NCBI RefSeq assembly: GCF_029839275.1
Contig: NZ_JAOCAH010000010.1
Span: 62,001-126,000, forward strand
DNA: 64,000 nucleotides
Direction of reading: 5' to 3'
Source: Pseudomonas sp. GD03944
GTDB lineage: Bacteria > Pseudomonadota > Gammaproteobacteria > Pseudomonadales > Pseudomonadaceae
Part shown: piece by piece, positions 33,090-40,254 of the stretch
How positions within the stretch are numbered: position 1 is the stretch's first letter
How the letters are laid out: every line of letters starts with the position of its first letter
Notes under the pieces: model-generated
Databases searched by the model: none
The model's input: only the letters and a program-made list of their open reading frames with translations
Told to the model about the DNA's origin: nothing
Program-made: the position numbers and the translations under genes

Positions 33090-33767
33090 ATGCCTACCAA
33101 TCCATTTGCCAGCCTGTTCGGCCGCTCGCCCATCGGGCCGATGCAAAAGCATTTTGCCAAGGCCCATGAGTGTGCCGCGAATCTGCTGCCCTTCTTCGAC
33201 GCCGTGATGGCCGAAGACTGGGTCCGTGTCGAGCAGGTCCAGCAGGAAATGGTTCGCCTCGAACACGAAGCCGACAAGCTCAAGAAAAGCGTGCGCCTGC
33301 ACCTGCCCAAGAGCCTGTTTCTTCCGGTGCCGCGTTCGGACCTGCTCGAACTGCTGAGCGTGCAGGACAAGGTGGCCAACCGCGCCAAGGATATCGCCGG
33401 CCTGATGCTGGGGCGCGAAATGGTGATTCCTCAGGGGCTGCAACCTCTGATGCGGGCATTCGTGCAACGCACGGTCGACGCCAGCGCCCAGGCGCTCAAG
33501 GCGATGAACGAGCTGGACGAACTGCTGGAAACCGGTTTCGGTGGCCGGGAAGCTGCACTGGTCGAGTCCATGGTCATGGAACTCGAGCAGATCGAACGCG
33601 ATACCGACAAGATGCAAATCGAGGTCCGTCGTACGCTGTTCAAGCTGGAAAAGGATCTTCCTGCGGTCGATGTGATGTTCCTCTATCAGATCATCGAATG
33701 GATCGGCGACGTGGCCGATCGTGCCGAACGTGTCGGCAACCGACTGGAACAACTGCTGGCGCGCTAG
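33090..33767 (+). CDS. DUF47 (PhoU-like) Pit accessory protein
   Basis: 225 residues, helical throughout. The TIGR00153 (DUF47) family is recognised by QKHFAKAHECAANLLPFFDA, the VEQVQQEMVRLEHEADKLKK stretch with E-x-x-A-D metal-binding residues, LFLPVPRSDLLELLSVQDKV, and a VADRAERVGNRLEQLLAR end. It forms a PhoU-like bundle that binds metal clusters and is thought to control the Pit-type transporter encoded next. The two genes are 39 bp apart and share the promoter at 33030-33059. Confidence 0.93.
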   Translation: MPTNPFASLFGRSPIGPMQKHFAKAHECAANLLPFFDAVMAEDWVRVEQVQQEMVRLEHEADKLKKSVRLHLPKSLFLPVPRSDLLELLSVQDKVANRAKDIAGLMLGREMVIPQGLQPLMRAFVQRTVDASAQALKAMNELDELLETGFGGREAALVESMVMELEQIERDTDKMQIEVRRTLFKLEKDLPAVDVMFLYQIIEWIGDVADRAERVGNRLEQLLAR

Positions 33768-33806
33768 GCGCCAGTGTCCTTTCTGGAATCTACGGATTAA
33801 TTATTT

Positions 33807-35072
33807 ATGTCTCTGATTGCGGACTACGGCCTCGTATTGCTGCTGCTTGCCTGTCTTTTCGGGTTTTTCATGGCATGGGGCGTGGGGGCCAATGATGTGG
33901 CCAACGCCATGGGCACGTCGGTGGGGTCGCGCGCGCTGACCATCAAACAGGCGATCCTGATCGCGATGGTCTTCGAGTTCGCCGGGGCCTACCTGGCGGG
34001 TGGCGAAGTCACCGAGACGATCAAGAGCGGTATCGTCGACGCGTCGATGATCAGCCCGGATCTCATGGTGCTGGGCATGATGTCGGCACTGCTGGCGGCG
34101 GGTACGTGGCTGCTGGTCGCCTCCACCCGTGGCTGGCCGGTGTCGACCACCCACTCCATCGTCGGTGCCGTGATCGGCTTCGCGGCGGTCGGCGTGTCCA
34201 TGGATGCCGTGCATTGGAGCGGTGTCGGCCCCATCGTCGCCAGTTGGGTGGTGTCGCCCGTGCTGTCGGGGATCGTCGCATTCGGCCTGTTCGTCAGTGT
34301 GCAGAAGCTGATCATCGATACCGACAACCCCTTCCTCAACGCCAAGCGCTTCGTTCCCCTGTACATGTTCATGACGGGCTTCATGGTCAGCGTCATGACC
34401 CTGACCAAAGGCCTCAAGCATATCGGCCTGGACCTCTCCAAGGTCGAGGGTGTGCTGTTTTCGCTGGGGGTTGGTGCCGTGGTGATGCTGCTGGGCGTTG
34501 CCCTGCTGAGCCGAATCAAGATCGACGAGGAGGCCGACAAGGCATTCCACTACGCCAGCGTGGAAAAGGTGTTCGCCGTTCTGATGATCTTCACTGCCTG
34601 CGCCATGGCCTTCGCCCACGGTTCCAACGATGTGGCCAACGCGGTCGGTCCGCTGGCGGCCATTGTCGGTGTCATCCAGTCCGGTGGAGACGCTTCCGTC
34701 GGCGAAAGCTCCATTGTGCCCGGTTGGGTGCTGCTGCTGGGCGCCGTAGGCATCGTGGTCGGTCTGGCTACCTACGGTTACAAGGTAATTGCCACCATCG
34801 GCAAGGAAATCACCGAGCTGACCCCTAGCCGTGGTTTCGCTGCCGAGCTGGCCACCGCGTCCACCGTGGTGGGGGCATCTGCCATCGGCCTGCCGATTTC
34901 CACCACCCACACGCTGGTCGGTGCGGTGCTGGGGGTGGGTATCGCCCGCGGCATCGGGGCACTCAACCTGGGGGTGATCGGCAAGATCTTCATGTCCTGG
35001 CTGGTCACGCTGCCGGTCGGCGCCGTCCTGGCGATCATCTACTTCCAGATCATGATGCTGATCTTCCTGTAA
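33807..35072 (+). CDS. pit: low-affinity inorganic phosphate transporter (PiT family)
   Basis: 421 residues, about ten to eleven membrane helices. Each half has a PiT signature with GANDVANAMGTSVGSRALTI (near residue 28) and AFAHGSNDVANAVGPLAAIV (near residue 268), and two STTHSIVGAVIGF-like stretches (residues 113 and 367 regions). It carries phosphate, probably as a metal-phosphate complex with protons or sodium. It is translated just after the DUF47 partner gene and ends at a strong intrinsic terminator. Confidence 0.95.
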   Translation: MSLIADYGLVLLLLACLFGFFMAWGVGANDVANAMGTSVGSRALTIKQAILIAMVFEFAGAYLAGGEVTETIKSGIVDASMISPDLMVLGMMSALLAAGTWLLVASTRGWPVSTTHSIVGAVIGFAAVGVSMDAVHWSGVGPIVASWVVSPVLSGIVAFGLFVSVQKLIIDTDNPFLNAKRFVPLYMFMTGFMVSVMTLTKGLKHIGLDLSKVEGVLFSLGVGAVVMLLGVALLSRIKIDEEADKAFHYASVEKVFAVLMIFTACAMAFAHGSNDVANAVGPLAAIVGVIQSGGDASVGESSIVPGWVLLLGAVGIVVGLATYGYKVIATIGKEITELTPSRGFAAELATASTVVGASAIGLPISTTHTLVGAVLGVGIARGIGALNLGVIGKIFMSWLVTLPVGAVLAIIYFQIMMLIFL

Positions 35073-35077
35073 CACCG

Positions 35078-35106
35078 AAACGGCCGGGGACTTCCCCGGC
35101 CGTTTT
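35078..35106 (+). terminator. intrinsic terminator after pit
   Basis: Perfect 12-bp GC-rich stem (35078-35089 with 35094-35105) with a TTTT run at its end. This is a textbook Rho-independent terminator. Confidence 0.92.
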
Positions 35107-35170
35107 GCATGGGCGGCTTGTGTCGACCGCCCATCGCTCTATGATGGGAGGCCGAGCTGAGAGGTCGCCC

Positions 35171-36322
35171 ATGCCATTACCCTCCCTTAAAGACCAATTC
35201 GCGGCGCTGATCGCAGCCCCCTCCGTGAGCTGCACCCAGCCGGCACTGGATCAGTCCAACCGCCAGGTCATCGACCTGCTCGCCACCTGGCTGGGCGATC
35301 TGGGTTTCGCCTGCGAGATGCAGGAAATCACCCCCGGCAAATTCAACCTGCTTGCCTCCTATGGCTCCGGCCCGGGCGGCCTGGTGCTGGCCGGCCATAC
35401 CGACACCGTGCCATTCGATGAATCACTGTGGGCGAGCGACCCCCTCAAGCTGACCGAGACCGACGACCGTTGGGTTGGCCTTGGTGTGTGCGACATGAAG
35501 GGCTTCTTCCCGCTGGTGATCGAGGCCGTCAGGACCCTGATCGACCAGCCCTTCAAGCAGCCGCTGCTGGTGCTCGCCACCTGCGATGAAGAAAGCTCCA
35601 TGTCCGGCGCCCGGGCGCTGGCCGAGGCCGGCGCGCCGTTGGGGCGTGCCGCGGTGATCGGCGAGCCGACCGGCCTCAAGCCGATTCGCCTGCACAAAGG
35701 CATCATGATGGAGCGCATCGACATTCTCGGGCAGAGCGGCCATTCCTCCGACCCTGCCCTGGGCCACAGCGCCCTGGAGGCGATGCAGGACGTGATGCTG
35801 GAGCTGCGCGGTTTGCGCGCCCAGTGGCAGCGCGAATTCAACAACCCGCAATTCAGCATGCCGCAGCCGACCCTCAACTTTGGCTGCATCCATGGCGGCG
35901 ACAACCCCAACCGCATCTGCGGCCAGTGCTCGCTGGAATTCGACCTACGCCCGCTGCCGGGCATGCAGCCCGAGGCGCTGCGTGCGGCGATCCGCCAGAA
36001 GCTGCAACCGCTGGCCGAACAGCACCAGGTGAAGATCGACTTCGCGCCGCTGTTCCCCAGCGTGCCGCCCTTCGAGCAGAGCGCCGACGCCGAGCTGGTG
36101 CGTCTGGCTGAGCGCCTGACCGGGCATGCGGCGGTCGCGGTGGCATTTGCCACGGAAGCGCCTTATCTTCAGCAACTGGGCTGCCAGACCATCGTCCTGG
36201 GCCCGGGCGACATCGATTGTGCCCACCAGCCCGGTGAGTACCTGGACCTGTCCCGCCTGCAACCGACCGTGGGTCTGTTGCGTGAGCTGATTCAACACTA
36301 TTGCCTGAGTCCGACGGCCTGA
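35171..36322 (+). CDS. argE: acetylornithine deacetylase ArgE
   Basis: 383 residues, M20 peptidase fold. The metal ligands are visible: His in LAGHTDTVPFDE, Asp in GVCDMKGFFPL, Glu pair in CDEESSMSGAR, and GEPTGLKPIRLHKG. RICGQCSLEFDLRPLPGM is the dimerisation lid typical of ArgE. It releases ornithine from N-acetylornithine in arginine synthesis. ATG 35171 follows GAGAGGT. argA comes 134 bp later, so two arginine genes lie together, with a short Arg-rich reading frame between them. Confidence 0.94.
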   Translation: MPLPSLKDQFAALIAAPSVSCTQPALDQSNRQVIDLLATWLGDLGFACEMQEITPGKFNLLASYGSGPGGLVLAGHTDTVPFDESLWASDPLKLTETDDRWVGLGVCDMKGFFPLVIEAVRTLIDQPFKQPLLVLATCDEESSMSGARALAEAGAPLGRAAVIGEPTGLKPIRLHKGIMMERIDILGQSGHSSDPALGHSALEAMQDVMLELRGLRAQWQREFNNPQFSMPQPTLNFGCIHGGDNPNRICGQCSLEFDLRPLPGMQPEALRAAIRQKLQPLAEQHQVKIDFAPLFPSVPPFEQSADAELVRLAERLTGHAAVAVAFATEAPYLQQLGCQTIVLGPGDIDCAHQPGEYLDLSRLQPTVGLLRELIQHYCLSPTA

Positions 36323-36357
36323 TGGGCTGTCCCTGTGTCATATGGAGGAGTGAACGC

Positions 36358-36384
36358 GTGATGCTGCCCCAACTGCGACGATAA
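36358..36384 (+). CDS. possible leader peptide with tandem arginine codons
   Basis: GTG at 36358 lies nine bases after GGAGG and reads MMLPQLRR before TAA. The two final codons are CGA-CGA, rare in GC-rich pseudomonads. It lies 72 bp before argA, the first enzyme of arginine synthesis. An arginine-sensing leader would look like this, but no clear pair of alternative hairpins was found after it, and chance occurrence of so short a frame is likely. Confidence 0.25.
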   Translation: MMLPQLRR

Positions 36385-36456
36385 AGCGGGTACTTCGTCT
36401 GGCGCCGGATGCGCCTGTTCATGCGTTCCGTTCACGACCCACAGGTTCCTTTTGCA

Positions 36457-37755
36457 ATGCACGATTACGTTAACTGGCTGCGCCATGCTTCGCCCTACAT
36501 CAACGCCCACCGCGACTGCACCTTCGTCGTGATGCTGCCGGGCGAGGGCGTCGCCCACCCCAATTTCGGCAACATCGTTCACGACCTGGTGCTGCTGCAC
36601 AGCCTTGGCGTGCGCCTGATCCTGGTGCATGGCTCGCGGCCGCAGATCGAAGCGCGCCTGGCCATGCGTGGCCTGACGCCGCATTTTCACCGTGACCTGC
36701 GGGTGACCGACGGGCAGACCCTGGAGTGCGTGATCGACGCCGTGGGGCAACTGCGTATCGCCATCGAGGCGCGCCTGTCGATGGACATGGCGGCGTCGCC
36801 CATGCAGGGCTCGCGGCTGCGGGTGTCCGGCGGCAATTTTGTCACCGCCCGGCCGATCGGCGTGGTCGACGGCATCGACTACCACCACACCGGTGAAGTG
36901 CGGCGCATCGACCGCAAGGGCATCGGGCGCCTGCTGGACGAGCGCAGCATCGTCCTGCTATCGCCGTTGGGCTATTCGCCCACCGGGGAGATCTTCAACC
37001 TGGCCTGCGAAGACGTCGCCACCCGCGCCGCCATCGACCTCGGTGCCGACAAACTGTTGCTGTTCAGCGCCGAACAAGGTCTGCTCGACGAGCAGGGCCG
37101 GCTGGTGCGCGAACTGCGCCCGCAGCAGGTGCCGGCCTACCTGGCGCGGCTGGGCAACAGCTACCAGGCCGAATTGCTCGACGCCGCCGCCCAGGCCTGC
37201 CGCGCCGGGGTCAAGCGCGCGCATATCGTCAGCTACACCGATGACGGTTCGCTGCTCACCGAGCTGTTCACCCGTGACGGTGGCGGCACCCTGGTCGACC
37301 AGGAGCAATTCGAATCGCTGCGCGAAGCGAGCATTGAGGATGTGGGTGGTCTGATCGAGCTGATCAGCCCGCTGGAAGAGCAGGGCATCCTGGTGCGCCG
37401 TTCGCGGGAAGTGCTGGAGCGGGAAATCGAGCAGTTCAGCATCGTCGAGCGCGACGGCCTGATCATCGCCTGCGCGGCGCTGTACCAGATCGCCGACTCC
37501 GACAGTGGCGAACTGGCGTGCCTGGCGGTCAACCCGGCGTACCGCCATGGCGGTCGTGGCGATGAGTTGCTCGAACGCATCGAGGAGCGGGCCCGGGCCC
37601 AGGGCCTGAAGACCCTGTTCGTGCTGACGACCCGCACCGCCCACTGGTTCCGCGAGCGCGGCTTCGTGCCCAGCAGCGTCGACCGTCTGCCGGCCGCCCG
37701 GGCGTCGCTGTACAACAACCAGCGTAATTCCCAGGTGTTCGAAAAGGCGTTGTAA
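36457..37755 (+). CDS. argA: N-acetylglutamate synthase ArgA
   Basis: 432 residues from ATG 36457, the length of P. aeruginosa ArgA. An amino-acid-kinase domain (about 1-290; LGVRLILVHGSRPQIEARLA, SPLGYSPTGEIFNLACEDVA) precedes a GNAT acetyltransferase domain (about 295-432; ACLAVNPAYRHGGRGDELLE, RTAHWFRERGFVPSSVDRL). It makes N-acetylglutamate from acetyl-CoA and glutamate and is feedback-inhibited by arginine through the kinase-like domain. An in-frame ATG at 36409 would add 16 residues with no family counterpart. It ends 40 bp before the stop of a convergent RMF-like gene. Confidence 0.95.
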   Translation: MHDYVNWLRHASPYINAHRDCTFVVMLPGEGVAHPNFGNIVHDLVLLHSLGVRLILVHGSRPQIEARLAMRGLTPHFHRDLRVTDGQTLECVIDAVGQLRIAIEARLSMDMAASPMQGSRLRVSGGNFVTARPIGVVDGIDYHHTGEVRRIDRKGIGRLLDERSIVLLSPLGYSPTGEIFNLACEDVATRAAIDLGADKLLLFSAEQGLLDEQGRLVRELRPQQVPAYLARLGNSYQAELLDAAAQACRAGVKRAHIVSYTDDGSLLTELFTRDGGGTLVDQEQFESLREASIEDVGGLIELISPLEEQGILVRRSREVLEREIEQFSIVERDGLIIACAALYQIADSDSGELACLAVNPAYRHGGRGDELLERIEERARAQGLKTLFVLTTRTAHWFRERGFVPSSVDRLPAARASLYNNQRNSQVFEKAL

Positions 37756-37795
37756 GGGAGGGGGCCGGTTCATCGGCTCCGAGCGGCAGGGGGCG

Positions 37796-37996
37796 TCAGG
37801 CGCTCTTCTGCTGGCGCCGCATCTGTTCGTGGCCGTCGTCCCAGCCGGCCTCCCAGGCAGCGGTGAGTACGTCGGCGGCGGCACCGGCGGTTTTCTTCTG
37901 GCCGGTCAGGCCGGCCATATAGCCTTGCTGGTAGGCCTTGTTGAGGCTCTCCAGGCTCCAGTGGCGTTCATCTTCGGGCTGCGCGTCGTGCGCCAT
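37796..37996 (-). CDS. RMF-like small protein
   Basis: 66 residues from ATG 37996. The core LNKAYQQGYMAGLTGQKKTA, then AAWEAGWDDGHEQMRRQQ, has the spacing of ribosome modulation factor: an A-x-Q-x-GY-x-AG-x-x-G helix, a 12-15 residue linker, then W-x-x-GW. The CPY segment of RMF is replaced by an AGAAADVL stretch, so ribosome contacts may differ. RMF dimerises 70S ribosomes in stationary phase. It stands between argA and gshA, and the annotated RMF gene is normally elsewhere, so this is probably a divergent paralogue. An upstream TTG or GTG extension is possible. Confidence 0.6.
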   Translation of the reverse strand: MAHDAQPEDERHWSLESLNKAYQQGYMAGLTGQKKTAGAAADVLTAAWEAGWDDGHEQMRRQQKSA

Positions 37997-38112
37997 CGGC
38001 AATCGCTCGAACGGTTCGTATACCCCTATGCTAGCCGCCCTGCAGGCCGCGCAAGGCACCGCTGATCCCGGCTTTTACCCCGCTGATTGCTTTTGTGACG
38101 CAGTTGTCTTTT

Positions 38113-38142
38113 GCCCCTGGCGGCCGCAAGACCGCCAGGGGC
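38113..38142. terminator. hairpin after gshA
   Basis: A perfect 11-bp stem (38113-38123 with 38132-38142) ends 11 bases after the gshA stop. The T run is on the wrong side for gshA, so it is at best a hairpin 3' end for that transcript. Confidence 0.5.
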
Positions 38143-38152
38143 AGGGCGCGGA

Positions 38153-39733
38153 TCAGGTGGCGATCGCGAGGATGCTCGCCTGGTAGGCGGCGGCGAAGGT
38201 GTCGAAGTCACCTTCCGGCTGGGCTTCCAGTTCGGCCTGCTGGGCCAGGGATTCGGCACTGGCGGCCTCGAAGGCGGCCTGCTGTTCGGCATTCAGGGGC
38301 TGGCCACGGAAATGCTCGGCGTGCCGCTTGCTCTGGCGCAGGGCGAACTGGGTGAAGCTTTCGCCCTGACGCAGTTCGGCCAGTACCTGGGCCGAGGGCG
38401 TCAGGCTGACGTCGTCCACCTTGGCGCGCTGCGCCGCCAGGGCCAGGCTGTAGGCGTCGCTGGCGTGGCTCTGGTCGAGCAGGCTGGACAGCTGCTGGAT
38501 GCTGTCGAGCAGCTCGTGGGCCCAGTCCTTCAGCTCGACCTGCTTGCCGTCGTGTTGCAGGTGCAGGCCGGGGCGTCGACCTTCCTTGACGACCTTGAGG
38601 AAGTTGTCGGTGCAGCTGTGGCATTCGGTGTTTTCCAGCTGCGGGCTGTCCTTGAGGGCGCAGAACAGCAGGAAGGCATCGAGGAAGCGCGACTGAACGA
38701 GGTCAATGCCCAGCGGCAGGAAGGGGTTGATGTCCAGGCAGCGCACTTCGACGTACTGCACGCCACGGGCCATCAGCGCCTGGATCGGCCGTTCGCCGCT
38801 GTAAGTCACGCGTTTGGGACGGATGTTCGAGTAGTACTCGTTCTCGATCTGCAGGATGTTGGTGTTCAGCTGCAGCCACTCGCCGTCGCGCTTGGTGCCT
38901 GCTTCGACGTAGGGCGGGTAGGGCGTGCCGACCGCCGCGCGCAGGCTGTCGGTGTAGCTGTTGAGGTCGTTGTAGCAGGGCGTGAGGCCTGCCTGGGCGC
39001 TGCTCTGGTAGCCCAGGTCGCTCATGCGCAGGCTGGTGGCGTAGGGCAGGTACAGGGTGGTGGCGTCGAGCTGCTGCAGGCGGTGCGGGCGGCCGCGCAT
39101 GAAGCCGCTGTCCAGTGCCGGCGAGGCGCCGAACAGGTACATCAGCAGCCAGCTGTAGCGGCGGAAGTTGCGGATCAGGGCGATGTAGCGCGCGGACTGG
39201 AAGTCCTTGGCGCTGCGGGTGTCGCCTTCGGCCTGCTGCAGCAGGGTCCACAGCTCATCCGGCAAGGAGAAGTTGTAGTGGATGCCGGCGATGCATTGCA
39301 TGGTCTTGCCATAGCGCAGGGCCAGGCCCTTGCGGTAGACGTACTTGAGCTGACCGATCAGCGAGCTGCCGTAGCGGGCGATCGGGATCACCTCTTCCTC
39401 GGGCAGGGCGCAGGGCATGGACGGGCTCCACAGGTATTCGCCGTCCAGCTTGCTGTAGGCGAAACGGTGGATCTGCTCGAGGTCATCGAGGGTCGCGGCC
39501 GGGTCTGCCTTGGCCGGGGTGATGAACTCCAGCAGCGATTCGGAATAATCGGTGGTGATCTGCGGATGGGTCAGGGCCGAACCCAGCGCGGCGGGGTGCG
39601 CCGTCAGGGCCAGCTGTCCGTCGTCGTCGACACGCAGGCATTCACGCTCGATACCGTGCAGGCACTGGGAAAGCAGGGAGAGGTTGGCGCGCTCGCCAAG
39701 CAGGGCCAGGCGGCGGGGGAACAGGTCGCTCAA
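38153..39733 (-). CDS. gshA: glutamate-cysteine ligase GshA
   Basis: 526 residues. The gammaproteobacterial GshA signature is clear: CLHGIERECLRVDDDGQL, ITTDYSESLLEFITPAKADP, QCIAGIHYNFSLPDELW and VEVRCLDINPFLPLGIDL. It makes gamma-glutamylcysteine, the limiting step of glutathione synthesis. The start is uncertain: TTG at 39733 has GAAGGA eight bases upstream and gives the length of P. aeruginosa GshA, whereas ATG at 39754 lacks a good ribosome site. It follows the thioesterase gene by 127 bp and lies in the tex-thioesterase-gshA order. Confidence 0.95.
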   Translation of the reverse strand: MSDLFPRRLALLGERANLSLLSQCLHGIERECLRVDDDGQLALTAHPAALGSALTHPQITTDYSESLLEFITPAKADPAATLDDLEQIHRFAYSKLDGEYLWSPSMPCALPEEEVIPIARYGSSLIGQLKYVYRKGLALRYGKTMQCIAGIHYNFSLPDELWTLLQQAEGDTRSAKDFQSARYIALIRNFRRYSWLLMYLFGASPALDSGFMRGRPHRLQQLDATTLYLPYATSLRMSDLGYQSSAQAGLTPCYNDLNSYTDSLRAAVGTPYPPYVEAGTKRDGEWLQLNTNILQIENEYYSNIRPKRVTYSGERPIQALMARGVQYVEVRCLDINPFLPLGIDLVQSRFLDAFLLFCALKDSPQLENTECHSCTDNFLKVVKEGRRPGLHLQHDGKQVELKDWAHELLDSIQQLSSLLDQSHASDAYSLALAAQRAKVDDVSLTPSAQVLAELRQGESFTQFALRQSKRHAEHFRGQPLNAEQQAAFEAASAESLAQQAELEAQPEGDFDTFAAAYQASILAIAT

Positions 39734-39860
39734 GATTGCATTTCCTTCACGCATCGGTCGCCCCAATATGGGGGTGGATCGCGCGGTCTACAAGGGGGAC
39801 GGATAACGGACGTGGTCGTCTAGTCGTACGCCCGTTATACCTCAGCTTGCAGCGGCACCG

Positions 39861-40250
39861 TTATACGCAGGCGAAGGTCGCTTGTGCCTTGGCGACGAGT
39901 TTTTCGCCCTGATGCACTTCGGCCTCGATCACCTGGGTGCGGCGTCCGGCGTGGACCATCCAGGCGCGGCACAGCAGATCGCCTTCGCTGACGCTACGAA
40001 TGTAGTTGATCTTGCATTCGAGGGTGACGCTGCTCGGCGTGCCGTCGGTCAGGCTGTGGCTGGCCTGACCCATGGCGGTGTCGATCAGCGAGAACAGGGC
40101 GCCGCCGTGCAGCTTGCCGTGCAGGTTGCGCAGGCCGTCGTGCATGCTCAGCCGCAGCACGGCCTCGCCGCCTTCGGCCTTGACGATCTCCAGGCCGAGC
40201 AGGCGCCCGAAGGCGCTGCTCTTGCCGACGGCTTCGACCGGTTCGTTCAC
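39861..40250 (-). CDS. hotdog-fold PaaI-type thioesterase
   Basis: 129 residues starting at GTG 40250, four bases after the tex stop. The hotdog motif is LRNLHGKLHGGALFSLIDTA, with HGG-x-x-x-x-x-x-D/T catalytic contacts, preceded by LGLEIVKAEGGEAVLRL and followed by LECKINYIRSVSEGDLLCRA and a FACV end. It belongs to the PaaI/4HBT thioesterase group that hydrolyses acyl- or aroyl-CoA; the substrate is not evident. The GTG start is favoured by GGAAG in the end of tex. In P. aeruginosa the orthologue holds the same place between tex and gshA. Confidence 0.9.
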   Translation of the reverse strand: MNEPVEAVGKSSAFGRLLGLEIVKAEGGEAVLRLSMHDGLRNLHGKLHGGALFSLIDTAMGQASHSLTDGTPSSVTLECKINYIRSVSEGDLLCRAWMVHAGRRTQVIEAEVHQGEKLVAKAQATFACV

Positions 40251-40254
40251 CGGC

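Noticed and set aside
38113..38142. Canonical intrinsic terminator for gshA
   Set aside because: The stem is strong, but the T run is on the opposite side from that needed for gshA transcription, so I list it only as a hairpin end.
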